DNA from: Hypomyces perniciosus
Taxonomy: Eukaryota > Ascomycota > Sordariomycetes > Hypocreales > Hypocreaceae
Length of the DNA stretch: 64,000 bases
Direction: 5' to 3'
NCBI GenBank assembly: GCA_008477525.1
Contig: SPDT01000008.1
Span: 248,001-312,000, forward strand
The notes below the pieces were generated by a model. The model was not told the origin of the DNA, did no database searches, and was given only the letters and a program-made list of their open reading frames with translations. Each line of letters begins with the position of its first letter. Position 1 is the first letter of the stretch. Positions 24,394-35,845 of this stretch are shown here, in pieces. Made by a program: the position numbers and the translations under genes.

Positions 24394-25674
24394 TGTTATA
24401 GTACTAAACCTGCTATCATGGCATGGAAAGGCAGGTTAGGGCAAATATCGTTGTTGTGCCGTGGAGAGCGAGAAAGCCCTGAGGCTCTACGGAAAGCTAT
24501 AGCTAGGAACGCGTTGGGGCCTGGTCACGTGACCGGGGCTTATATGACAGGGCGTCAACATCGCGTCACGGTCGGTGCCGTGACAGTACCCCCCCTCTTC
24601 GTCACGCCATTCGGCCGCGAATGGCTATATTGCTCGCATAAATCGAAATTCCAGGTAATCTATCTTAATACTTCCGATATAAGGGTAAATGGGGCGAATT
24701 GTATGGTTTTTAGTGTTAGTGACATATGGTTTAGTCGTAGGCTTCAGTGCAGTGTAGTCTTCGGTTAGCGCTCCGCGGGCATTGGTTTCTTTCTAGCTAT
24801 TTCCTCTTTTTCCTTTTTTATAATTCCTTTTAATGCCTATCGCGGTAGGCCCGGCTTTTTGGGTTTCTCCTGTAAAAGTCTCATATTACCCTCTCTTAGC
24901 CTTGCAGGTCCTTAGCTGGTTACTATATAGCGGTATAGTATTTCTATTTAATAAAGTAATAGAATCTGTTATCGTTATAATAATCCAAGAGCGCTTTAAA
25001 CTCCTATTTCTCTTATACTTTATCTATGCTATCTTCTTTTTCTAGTATTCTGCCTTAAATATTCCTTAACTCGGCTTTGTTAATTATCTTTTACCTAGAA
25101 TGCGGTAAAGTAGTTGTTTTAAGTTGCAAGAGGGAGTTATATAGGACTGGGAAAATCTTTATACTTTCCGGCAGGCTGATAGCGCAGGCTTATAGGTATA
25201 CCTTTATTATTATATAAGGCCCTGCCTATTTATTATCCAGCTTCTTTATTAGCTAGTTAGTCTTTATATTTCGTATATCGATAAAGACTTCCTGCCTAAT
25301 AGTATAGACTAGTAATGCCTCTCTCCGCGCATTTGCGTTTTCTTTATATCTTCTTTTTAAGGCCTCGGCAAGGGCTTTTAGCTATATAATAATGCATTTG
25401 AATCGCTTGGCAATAGCGTTAGCGCGGAAGAACTCTCTTTTCCTTGCTGCAGAGAGGTTTAGCAGGCAAGGCTATAAGGGCTCTGTCCCCAGGCAAGGGT
25501 TAAAACTATAATTAGCGAAAAACGGCAATACGCTAGTGGTTTTAGATACTATATTATTTATAGCGAATTCGGCTAATAAAAGCCAGTAAGCCTAGTTATC
25601 TTAATAAAAGTTAATAAAAGCTTACAGGTATTATTTTATATTTATGTTAATCCTTTTAGTTTAGCTATTAGTCT
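24394..25674 (-). mobile_element. Ty3/gypsy chromovirus, 3' part with LTR, minus strand
   Basis: The 192-bp LTR at 24,394-24,585 starts TGTTATAGTAC and ends GGTGCCGTGACA on the plus strand. Next comes GTACCCCCCC, the complement of a polypurine tract followed by TAC, so the LTR is the 3' LTR of a minus-strand element. Minus-strand reading gives a chromodomain-like segment at about 24,850-25,070 (EFKALLDYYNDNRFYYFIK). The integrase C-terminus lies at about 25,130-25,320 (VFIDIRNIKTN, AGPY, PESIKIFPVLYNSLL). The integrase core tail lies at about 25,380-25,670 ([20 protein letters not shown]). The segment is much less RIP-mutated than its neighbours but is still broken. It stops at 25,674, where a solo LTR begins. 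Confidence 0.72.
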
Positions 25675-26253
25675 TGTTAAAATAACGAGGTTATACTGAA
25701 CCTCATTTATGTGTAGCTTCTAGGCAGCTGCACACAACGCAGCAATAAGGGAACGACTGAGAGTCTAATTGGGTTAACAATGGATAAACAATTGAATTGT
25801 AACTGAACTAATAGCTAGAAAGCTATAGAATATCTAGTGTATGTGCGGCTGTTGTAGAAGTGATTGTAGAACAATGCTTTGTCTTCTACAACAGTCCTCC
25901 GACCTAATAATAGGTGTGCGGTAGCAGAATTAGGTTTGTGGCCGCATTCTTATTTTCCGCAAAATTCATTTGTATGTAAAAGCGGTCAAATCGACTCACG
26001 GCCATACAAACGGGAAACCATTTTGGTCAGATTTTTCACAATGGCCATTATGCCCATTGTATTGAGTCTAGGGTAGGCGGGGTAGCCGATCCTAGCTTAA
26101 TTGTTATCGTTGAGGATAACAGAAATTTCCTGACTTACACCGAAGTTCCTCCGGAACTCGGTCCTAGCGTCGGGCCTAATTCCGGGTCTAGCCAGAATAG
26201 GAAGGTTACCCAATTACACAGAAATCCTTGCTTTTTAGCCCTCCTTTTTAACA
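25675..26253. repeat. Second 579-bp solo LTR, no target duplication
   Basis: The unit runs from TGTTAAAATAACGAGG to CCTTTTTAACA and is the same family as 14,273-14,852. The flanking five bases differ (AGTCT on the left, TATAT on the right), unlike the clean ATATT duplication of the other copy. Confidence 0.75.
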
Positions 26254-27300
26254 TATATACTATAAGGTATTAGGCATTTTACTAGTATTAAGCTAATACT
26301 ACTGTAATTATATAGTTTAATCTATTTATTTGTATATAAATTAGCGCTTTTAAGTTATAATATATTAAAATAAATTTCTTTAAAAACTTTTTTTTAAACT
26401 ATTAAAAAGCTTTAAAAGTGCTAGGCTTTAACTATAAAGAGTTTTCTCGCTTTTTATAAGTAAAATCTATTAATAGTACTATACTTTTACTGTAATTTTT
26501 AATAAAGTAATAGTAAAACCTTGTAAATCCTAGAAATATAAAGATATTATAGATGCTTTTAAGTATTAGTTATTTAATAATAGCTTAAATGCATAACTGT
26601 TTTATTTTATTTCTATAAAGTGTAATGATATATTTAAAGAAAGGTATTAAAGTAATATAAAAGATATATTTATTAATATTAATATATAGCTTTATATTTT
26701 ATAGCCTTTTAAAAACCTAGTAAATATACTATATATACTTTTCAAGAGTATAGCTATAAATTACTATATTATTAAAATATATCATATAAATAAGATTAAT
26801 TAGGTTTTATAGTATATTGTTAATGTATTGCTGAAAAGTTATAAGGGAATTTATAAGGCTAAATAGTATACTATTATATTTAAAGTATCTATATTAGCAG
26901 TAAAATATTATCTTTTACTTATCCTTTTTGCGGATAAGTATTTAATAATATATAGTTTTTAAATTAAATTTAATAAGAATCTTTATATATAAGACTCTAT
27001 TAAAAATCTTAAAAGTTAATAGTAAAGGAGTGCAGTTTTTATAAGTTATTTTATTTAAAGTATAGAAATTAATATATATTTACAGTTTACTGCCTTTTTT
27101 TAATATAAAGATTATAGTGGTATTTATATAATTAATACACTGCTGAATTTATATATTTTATAATACTTTTTTTTAAATACTTGCAGAAAGCTTTTAGCTT
27201 TTAAGGTATTAAGTTATAGATAAAGCTTTATAGGGCTATTTTCCTATCTTTTAATTTAATAGTATACTATCGATTTATTAATATATTAGCAGCCTTTTTT
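26254..27300 (-). mobile_element. Ty3/gypsy reverse transcriptase remnant, minus strand
   Basis: On the minus strand a gypsy reverse transcriptase can be read through stops: LITFQQYINNIL, then YFNNIVIYSYTLEKYI (the YxDD region, about 26,740-26,790), then FIFLGFTRFYYYFIKNYSK near 26,520-26,580. The start of RNase H (KALIYIQINRLNYIITVVLA) lies near 26,290-26,350. The RNase H is cut after about 20 residues by the solo LTR. It is far more RIP-mutated than the integrase piece on the other side of that LTR. Confidence 0.65.
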
Positions 27301-30190
27301 ATAAAGAAGACATTAATAAGATTATAGTATATAGGAAGTAATTTTAAATATAAGGCTAATTTATAGCTATTTAAAGAAATAGCTTTATTTAAACTAAGAG
27401 ATAGTAAATCTTTTAAAGCTTTGATTTTAACTTTTAGCTTTTTTTTAATTGCAAATATAAAAGCTATTTAGGCTTTTTTAATAGTTTATTATAACTGCTC
27501 TTTGAAAGCTATTAAAGTAATAGAATCTTTAATTAAAAGATAATTCTATTAATTATATTTTTATAAAAAGGTAGGATTAACTTTTTGAAATTAAGGTTTT
27601 TTTAAAATAAAATCTTTTAAGATATTAGCGATAATGCAATAAAGTAGCTACTTCTTTATTACTTTTTAATTATTAATTCTTTTATAAGTATATCTAGATA
27701 GCTATAGGTTATAGTAAAAATACTTAAAATAATAATAATAAACTTTAAAGCTAGTAATAGACCTTTTAATTAATTATTTTATAATAAAGAGATAATATAA
27801 ATATTACTATTAGGATTAAACAGGGTATTTATATACTGCTAATAGCTATTTAGCTATACTTTCTTTAATTATTTTATAAGTAAATCTATATAATAATTAT
27901 ATTTTTAGGCTTAATAAACTATAAGTTTAGCATTTTTATTAATAAAGTATAGCTAAATAAAGTTATTATACTTTTTAATAATATAATGCTTACTATTATA
28001 TTTTATATAATTAAAGGCTTAATATAAAGTTTTATAGTAAAGACTATTATATTTTTAATAAATTATTAAACTATAAAGGTTTCTTTATTCCTTAAACCCT
28101 TTAAATATTTTAATTATTTAGCTTTTTAAAGTATTAATAGTATAATTTTAATATAATCTCTATTAAATAATAGGTTAAGTTTTTCTGTATTTTCTTTAAA
28201 ATTAAAATTCTTATTAAAAGCTATTTATATTATTAATGCAGCTATATCTAAAATTTTAATAATTATATTAATATAAATTAACTTTTATCAAGTTATAGGG
28301 ATTTTATAATAAAGAATTTATTTATTTATTATAGGGGAAAGATACTATAAGAATATATAAATTTTAAGCTATAGAGGAGTTATTTTAAGGAATTTACTTT
28401 TAATAATTTTAAATTAAAAGAGAAATAACTAAAAACTCTATTTAATAGCTTAATATAAGCGAAAAATCTATAAAATCACTTTATAGCATTTAATTAAATT
28501 ATTATAATTATTATTTTTAAACTATTAATAAAATTTATTTTAAATAATTGATCTAGTTAATTTGCCTCTCTTTAAAATAATTAACCTATTACTATTAAAT
28601 ATCTCCTTTTAAGTAGGAAATAATATAAGTAATTTTATAAGCTGCTTAAAAAAAAGTATTAAAGGATAATTTAAACTGCCCTTTAATAATAATAAAAAAA
28701 GTCTATAGTTCTATTTAAAATTTTCTTTTATAATAAAGAGCTTAAATTTATACTTTACTTTAATTGCCTTTATAAGGTTATTTTAAATTAATAGTATATA
28801 ATAAGCTAATTATAGGCAATAAACCTTTAATCTTTAAAAGTTTAAAAAAAAGGTTTTCCCTTTAAAAAAAGTATTTAAATATTTCCTCTTTAAATATATT
28901 TACTATTTATCTGTTATTTACTAAATACAAGTATTAAGTTCGTTTTCTATAAACAAAATACTATTTAAAAGGCCTAGTTAATAATTTAAAAGAGTGGTTT
29001 TATTTAAAAGTCTTTATATTTAAAATATAACCTTTTTACTAAAATTAAACTAATTATTTACCGCTAAAAGTATCTTTAATTTTAATAGTCTTTTTACCGT
29101 TACTAAAAATAGTAAAAGATTAGTATATTAAAGACTTTTTTTAAAGTAAATAAATTAAGTAAAGGGCTGCGACTTTAAAGAAAAGTAAAAGAGGTTAAAA
29201 GCAGTTACTTAAAGGAGAAATAAATGCTAATAAGCAGGTAATAAGCCACAAACTAATAATTAGGTATAGCAGCAGTAGTTTACTAGTCTTTAAAGTTTTA
29301 TATTTTTAGGGACTATAGTTGCTTTTATATATACATTCCGGCCTATATAACATTACAAGAGCTCCAGAGCTTCCAGTCTCTTAATATATAAACTATTATT
29401 AAACTACTTTAACCTTTATAGTATTTAAATAAATATTAACTTTTTTATTGCAAAGCTATTATTTAATCTTTTAATTAATTAAAGTTATTAATTATTTTAT
29501 TTTTATTAATAATATTTATAAGATTATATTAAATCTTCATTTAATAATTCCTATAATTATTATATAAATATAATATATTTTATATTATTATATTATTAAT
29601 TTTAAATTGAATTTCATAAAGATTTATAAGTTTTTTTTAATATAAATTAATAGGATTTTTATGTAATATACTTTAAAAACTAGAATAATATATATTTAAA
29701 GGCGTATTTAATATAATATATTAAATAGGAGGCTAATATATAGTTTACTAGTATAAAAGTTATAAATAGCCTTAAATTATAGTTTAATAATAATAATATT
29801 ATTATTCTAATAATTAATAAAGCTTTAAATTATTTAAATAGTAATATTATATTTTTTATTTTTTATAAATTAAACTATAATATTATTAAATACTTTCTAA
29901 ACTATATAGAAAGAGCTATATTATCTTTAAATAAAGCTTAATTATTACTTTTAATATTTAATTATATAAAGGATAATAGTAAAGAGCTGAAAGGATTAAG
30001 TACTATAAAGCTATAATTACTTTTAATATTAGGCTTTAAGTTTAAATAAGTTTTAGTATATTAGCATTCCTTTAGCTTTATATTAGGCTTAGCAGTAATA
30101 GTATTAATATAGAGTTCTATTTCTGCCCCTATAAGGATAATATTCCTGACTTTCTATTATAGTTTCCTAGGTATACGTATTCTTAGGTTA
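27300..30190. other. AT-rich degraded repeat sequence
   Basis: There are no open frames and TpA is very common. This is probably upstream Gag/Pol sequence of the gypsy remnant plus the LINE body, but I cannot assign domains. Composition returns to normal at about 30,190. Confidence 0.5.
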
Positions 30191-30337
30191 AAGGAACCGC
30201 TGCTTGCGGGCTTTAAGGCTATCGCAAGCAGAGGTTTAGTGCTTTGTTAGTGTATTAGTAGTGTTGCGAGCGAAAATGTTAACACGAGGTGCCAAGACCT
30301 GGTGTTGTAGGAGGGAAGTTGGCCATCGGGGCAATTG

Positions 30338-31025
30338 CCGGTGGCTACGGAGTACTCCAGGGTACCTAACTCCGTACTCCGTCTAGTCCCCTGAATCATG
30401 GGTCAATAGTATTGCCGTTACTCCACAGTCAGTTGGCTGCCGCTAATCGCATCATCTCAAATGACATGGATATTAGTTATGTTTTTCTCCGGCCCGGAGA
30501 AAATCTCAGCAGGGATACTTTAATGTTGTCAGTCTATTGCGCGACGTCAAGATGGTTATGCTACTAGTACTACTACTAGTACTACTGCTCTCATAGAGAT
30601 TCTTCGCGGCTGTGATCCGGACCGATACGGAGGGCGATCTCCTGGGGATTCGCGGGGCCGCGATGACAGACCTTGTCAAAACAAAGCTTAGTGCCGCCTA
30701 ATAGTATGCCAGATGAAGCATCTTGAGCAGGAAAAAATGGCTGACAGCGCTAACCACTCCGCTCGACATAGAGCTTAGTGCCAGCTCGATTGGATCTTGG
30801 CGACATTTCAGTTCAATTGCCACGGAGTAGAGTAACATCGCCGGAATCGGTATGAATCAGCTGTCCGATATCCCAAGAGCGGCGGAGCTCAGCGGACGTT
30901 AATTCCGCTGCACACCTGGATGATTAGATGCATTGTATCCCGTCTATAAAAGTCTTCCCTGACTTCACTGAAGAACCGTATCCCAGCCATCATTGACAGA
31001 TTCAAAGAGCTTTGAAGTCTCCATC
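30338..31025. promoter_or_regulatory. Upstream region of the carboxylesterase gene
   Basis: This is normal-composition sequence with TACGGAGTAC at 30,346-30,355, a CTACTAGTACTACTACTAG simple repeat near 30,562-30,580, and a TATA box (TATAAA, 30,945-30,950) 76 bases before the start codon. No gene seen. Confidence 0.5.
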
Positions 31026-32820
31026 ATGAAAGCCACACTTGTGTTTTTGTCAGTTGCACTGGCGAGCGGCGCGTCTGCCAATCCTCAGGCAACTCTTCCA
31101 ACTGTGGACCTTGGATATCAAGTCCACCGTGCCATATCCTTCAATGTATGATAATCAGCAACCTCCAGCTCATTCTCTATCAAGATACTAATTTCCATTC
31201 AAGGAAACGTACAAAACGTACAATTTCAGCAACATACCTTTTGCAGAACCTCCCTTGGGTAAATTGAGGTTCAAGGCACCAATCCCCCCCAGAGGTCGCA
31301 AGTCAGGAATTCAAGATGGGCGCATTGGCAAAATTTGCCCCCAAGCCAACCCAGATTGGTTGACAATGGGGTCTCTATTTTCCTCGGCCTATGCAGCTGG
31401 CAAACTCCCATTCAACGTTACTCAAGCAAAGGAGACCCTGGCCCATCTACCGCCCCCGCCAGTGGATGATCGGATAAGTGAGGATTGTCTCGTCCTAGAC
31501 GTCGTGGTTCCAAAAACTGTATTTGATGCTAGGAACAGAGGGAATGGCAAGGGCAAGGCTCCTGTCTTAGTGTGGATTTTCGTGAGTATTTGCCTCTCTC
31601 ACAAGTCTCGATGGAGGATGCATGAGTACTAACACCCGGAATAGGCTGGTGGATTTGTAATTGGAGACAAGAACCTGTTTCAAATGCCACACGACTTGAC
31701 TGCTGCAACTCAGCAGCATGGAGACGGCGCTATTTGGGTAGCCATGAACTATCGCCTTAGAGCATTTGGCTTCCTCTCAGGTCCCACGCTGCAGCAAAAC
31801 GGAACTGCCAATGTGGGCCTTTACGACCAGAGACTCGCTCTTGAATGGGTTCAACGAAATATTCACAAGTTTGGAGGTGATCCTGATAATGTCACCGTTA
31901 TGGGGATCTCAGCTGGTGCTGGATCACTCATGCACCAGATCACCGCATATGGAGGTTCGAAGCCCGCCCCGTTCCGTCGAGCTATTCAGCAGTCTGGTGG
32001 CAATGTGCCCATCACAGGAAATCAGCAGCAAGAAGACATATTCAACAAATTCCTCACGCTTCTCAATGTCAGCTCATTGGACGAAGCAAGGGCCCTGCCT
32101 TCCAGTGCACTAATGGCTGCCAATGCCAAACAGATCGCTGATGCGCCCTATGGTTCATTCGTATACGCACCAGCGATTGACGGCGATTTCGTGCCGGGCA
32201 TGCCTTCAAAGCTGGTCCTTCAAGGCGCGTTCGCTAAGGATATCTCCATCTTCGCTTCCTATGAAAGGCGCGATGGGATATTATTCACGGATCCATCAGC
32301 TTTTAACAATGAGACATTATTCAGGCGACAGATAAGAGCCCTGTTGCCATCAGTGTCGGAAAAGAATCTTGATTTTGTGTTCAAAACACTTTATCCGGCG
32401 AAATATGATGGATCACACCCCTACAATACCCCTCTTGAGCGTGCACAATTGCTCATTGCTGAGTCTGCAATCATGTGCAATGAGAACGCTTTTCTTAAAT
32501 CTGCAGTTCAGCAGCGAATTCCCGCTTTCGGCTATCAGTTTTCCATTCATCCGGCATTGCATGGTAATGACCAGTCTTACATCTTCTCCAATGGGCCAAC
32601 ACAAGGCGTGGATCCTGAGGTTGCGAGCATACTGAAGTACGCTATAGCTGGCTTTGTTACCAAAGGCTTGCCAGACCAGTCACCCATCTCCAAGGTTTCA
32701 ATCCCTCCGTATAGGGAGGGTGAATCGATCCTCAATGTGGTCATAAATGGATCGACTGTTATTCGGGATCCTGCGGCGAACGAAAGATGCAATTGGTGGC
32801 AGAAGGCGTTGTATTATTAA
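31026..32820 (+). CDS. Secreted type-B carboxylesterase/lipase
   Basis: This alpha/beta-hydrolase would split carboxylic esters outside the cell. Three exons (31,026-31,145; 31,204-31,581; 31,645-32,820) join in phase 0 over introns of 58 and 63 nt and give 557 residues, normal for the family. Residues 1-18 form a signal peptide (MKATLVFLSVALASGASA). Family marks seen are SEDCLVLDV (the EDCL signature), the oxyanion-loop segment AGGFVIGD (about 167-174), and the nucleophile elbow GISAG with Ser255. The likely acid is Asp376 (ERRDG) and the likely base is His472 (LHGND). The usual GESAG has Ile in place of Glu, and the acid is Asp where most relatives have Glu. Several NxS/T sites suit a secreted glycoprotein. 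The substrate cannot be read. It is the first gene after the repeat block and faces the oxidoreductase downstream. Confidence 0.88.
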
Positions 32821-33938
32821 CAGATGTAGTCAGATGCCGCCCGCTGAGGCGCCGAGAGGGTGCAAGCAATGTCCTGCTTGTAGCTTAGGCCCCTGCCTGA
32901 CTTGGGTTGTTTTTCATCTATATTTTTTATTCTCTTCTTCAGTGTAATATTATAAAAGCACGATTAGGAATTATTATTGGACGACCTATTCTGTTTCTCA
33001 TTCTTACTAATAACCCTATATATTTGCCTATTTTGGAAACTATGTGAGAAGTCATGCATCAAATATCATTAAAACGTGATTTCATCTTTGACTGACTGCT
33101 GCATCTCAGGCTGTCCATGCTCTAGTCATATCCGCAAGTTGAGCGGAGTTGTAACTGAGCAAACGCCAGGGTGGTAACCTCAATCCTATTTTATCTTGTA
33201 AACTCCACGGGGCAACGACTAACATGTGATAACACAGACCAATTGCAGTCCTTGAATATATCTCATTAATGGTTAGTCTGAAGGGGGCGTGCCCTGAGAG
33301 GAGCTCGTCTGCGGAGTCTCGCCGCACGATTGTCGACCTTTCTGATATCAGTGTACCGCCCATGCATCGAGGGGAGCGGTATAAGGTTGTTAAATTGTAA
33401 GATTATATAGTCAATGCACTCATACGGGTCAGTTCAAGATCATCAGCAAAACCAGAGAACTTAGCGCATCAATATCCGCAAATCCATATCCACCATAACA
33501 CGCACAATAACATCCCCGCCACAATTGTCGGTTTGTTCTACTGCTGTGATATATATATATAGGCTTCCACAGTTTAAGCCATGTTTGGCTAAAGTGGGCT
33601 TATAAGAGCGGGAAAGCACTTACAAACAGCCTATGATCATTTTTCTGCGGAGTCCGCATTCTGGGCGGAACTTTCAGTGGAAGTTCATATCCGCATCGAC
33701 CATGAATTTGGTAGCAAGTGAAGATCACACAATGGTCGCAAATCCGATTGGTTATTTGTTTGTGTAAGGTTTTAGTCAACATTTGTCAAATCATTGTGCA
33801 GTTTTAATGTACTATATATTCCAAAGGTTGGCCACTAATTTCACTAACAAACGTAGCCCCTAATTCGTCCAGGCAATATCATCTCACAGATTTCTATTCT
33901 CTCAACACTCAAGAAAAGAACTAAGCTAAGTTCCAAGC
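32821..33938. other. Intergenic region without recognised genes
   Basis: This region holds the 3' end of the esterase and the promoter side of the oxidoreductase gene. A TA-rich run (ATATATATATAT) lies at about 33,550. Short frames on the minus strand have no support. Confidence 0.55.
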
Positions 33939-35399
33939 ATGGCAGGCTTGGTAAATTGCGTTTATCGAAGTTGGCGGGCAACCAACCCACCGGCTGTTCC
34001 CAAGGCAGCTGACCCGATCTTGTTTGGTATACTGGGGGCTTCAAAGATTGCGTGGGTGCACATACGTTTCCACAAGTTCAAGATTGGCATGACCATGATC
34101 TAACATCTCTTTTGATTGACCAAGTCCCGAAAGCTTGATAATCCCGGCTCGCACTCACCCTGATGTTGTGATTCAGGCTGTCGCTGCACGCGACAAGGAA
34201 AAGGCCGAAGCCTATGCTCACAAGTATGGCATTCCGGTGGTACTGCATTCTTATGAAGGCAAATTGTGATCCTTAAATCCTCAAACCTAATACGACATCA
34301 TGTACCTTGGATCTACGCCTCCCCCGCGAGCTAATGATTCTAGATATGAGTGGCTAAAGCACTACTCCGCTTGTATAAAGTAGTACTCAAAGCTAACAAG
34401 CCGCCAGCAATTCTCGAAGACCCAACTATAGATGTAATCTATATCGCTTTGCCAAATGGTCTCCATTTCGAGTGGGCACTGAAGGCCCTTCAAAAAGGGA
34501 AGCATGTGCTCTTGGAAAAGCCCTCAGTTTCGAATGCCGAAGAAGCTGAGCTGCTCTTTCGTTCATCGCTGCTAGCTAAGCCTGACGCACCGGTAATTCT
34601 TGAAGCTGTCCACTACCATTTTGACCCGACTTGGCGATACTTCATATCCCAAATCAACCCAGCGGAAGTGGCATATGCACGTCACTCTGCATGGGCTCCT
34701 AAAGGTCTCATCCCGCCCACAGATATCCGCTTTATCCATGAGTTGGGTGGTGGAGCAATTATGGATATCGGATCATACGGCATATCGACACTACGATCTA
34801 TCTTTTCCGCGGAGCCTGAAGCTTGCGAGGAGGCCAACGTCAAGACATCGCCACCACCTGGAAGCAGCCTTTGTGACTCCGACTACGTGGCAAAGCTAAG
34901 ATTTCCCAATGGTGGTATCGGAGAGATCCAAGGCAGCTACAATACTCCATGGCTAAAATTCAGACTTCCAAGTATCGAAGTAACGCACCGACCGACACTT
35001 GTCCACGATGATTCCCTCAAGCCGGACCAAGAGAAAACAATGACTCGTAAAGTATCCTTCTACGGTCATATGATGGCAACCCTACACAATCGTATTGATA
35101 CTGAAGATTTCTTCGAAGTGTGCAACAAAGTCGACAATGCTCTTCTTAAGAAGTGGGCAGTGAAGAAGTCCAAAAATGTTCACTCTTTCCACGACATCGA
35201 TATTGATCAACCCGGGGAGCAATACTGGAAGTCATACCGTCATCAGCTGGAACAGTTTGTCCATCGAATCCGAGGTCGCACTGGTGATGGCGTGTGGGTC
35301 TCTGCTGAGCAGAGCATCGCACAAATGAAAGCTATCGACGTGGTATATGAAAAGTCCGGTCTAGGACCGCGGCCATCTCGACAACCACAGGGGACATAG
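33939..35399 (+). CDS. Gfo/Idh/MocA-family NAD(P)-dependent oxidoreductase
   Basis: This is a dehydrogenase of the glucose-fructose oxidoreductase/dihydrodiol dehydrogenase family. Exons 33,939-34,051, 34,125-34,258 and 34,408-35,399 give 412 residues. The Rossmann turn is GILGASKIA (residues 30-38, split by intron 1). The catalytic lysine motif is EKP (119-121, Lys120), followed by the VHYHFDPTW segment and a DIGSYGI segment where relatives have D-x-G-C/S-Y. Intron 1 (73 nt, GTGGGT...AAG) is ordinary. Intron 2 must join HSYE to AILEDPTID, and the only junction that fits uses a GC donor (AG-GCAAAT) and the acceptor CCGCCAG, 149 nt. The frame does not work with any GT donor I tried. Either this is a GC-AG intron or the gene is damaged here. 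A start inside the last exon would lose the cofactor turn. Substrate unknown. Confidence 0.75.
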
Positions 35400-35845
35400 C
35401 AAAGTTAACCGTAGCTGCATATTGATCGCACACAGTATATTGCTGGCATAAATTATGTTTGTATGCCGTTGAGGAAACTTCTCGTACGCTTATGGTACCT
35501 ATGCTCTTGTGGTCCTTATGACTGTCAATTATTAATAGGTCTTGGATTGATCGGATGAATGGCTATATTTTTGTGAGTCGGAACCAAATTAGAGGTGCCT
35601 ACTCCGTAATGAAATCACCAGTTAGTCAAATTAGCGGTTCTATCTTGCAGTTCCACTATTCGAAAGTCACGGGGCGCTCGCATATGCTTGACAGAATCGA
35701 CGTTGAATGCGGCATCTGGAGGGAGTGATACATTTCTGAGTCCTAGATATAAATGGCATTATCCATAGATCTTGCAGAGATGGAAATATTCCATTCGGCT
35801 ACTGTGGTTGGGAGATGAACCTCAAATGCACTCCTCATTCCTTCA
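35400..35845. other. Convergent 3' intergenic region
   Basis: This lies between the ends of the plus-strand oxidoreductase and the minus-strand monooxygenase. It holds a TACTCCGTA motif at 35,600-35,608. No gene or defined terminator was recognised. Confidence 0.5.

Larger units (their letters stand above)
22852..30337 (-). mobile_element. Tad-like LINE insertion (RIP-degraded), carrying later insertions
   Basis: The block is bounded by a 17-bp direct repeat, GGCCATCGGGGCAATTG, at 22,852-22,868 and 30,321-30,337. This is the size of a target-primed duplication. Directly inside the left repeat is (GAT)8 at 22,868-22,891, so on the minus strand the element ends in an (ATC)n tail preceded by TTAATGGGATATC. 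On the minus strand at about 23,880-24,200 a LINE-type RNase H is legible: KAKAIKEFNNQIAIIAL, then FNSKAAKALKGFKA, then IIVYLNS for the IxVYxDN motif. The right end (30,190-30,320) keeps normal composition and would be the 5' untranslated region. Gypsy-derived sequence interrupts the body at 24,394 and beyond. The reverse transcriptase of the LINE itself was not located. Confidence 0.6.

Noticed and set aside
22940..30280. Imperfect inverted similarity between 22,970-23,030 and the complement of 30,190-30,280, suggesting terminal inverted repeats of a DNA transposon.
   Set aside because: The match is short and gapped. The 17-bp direct repeat, (ATC)8 tail and LINE RNase H give a better explanation of the same ends.
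34350..35399. A separate gene starting inside the last exon of the Gfo/Idh oxidoreductase.
   Set aside because: The frame opens at GTG, lacks the cofactor-binding half, and the upstream exons supply it.
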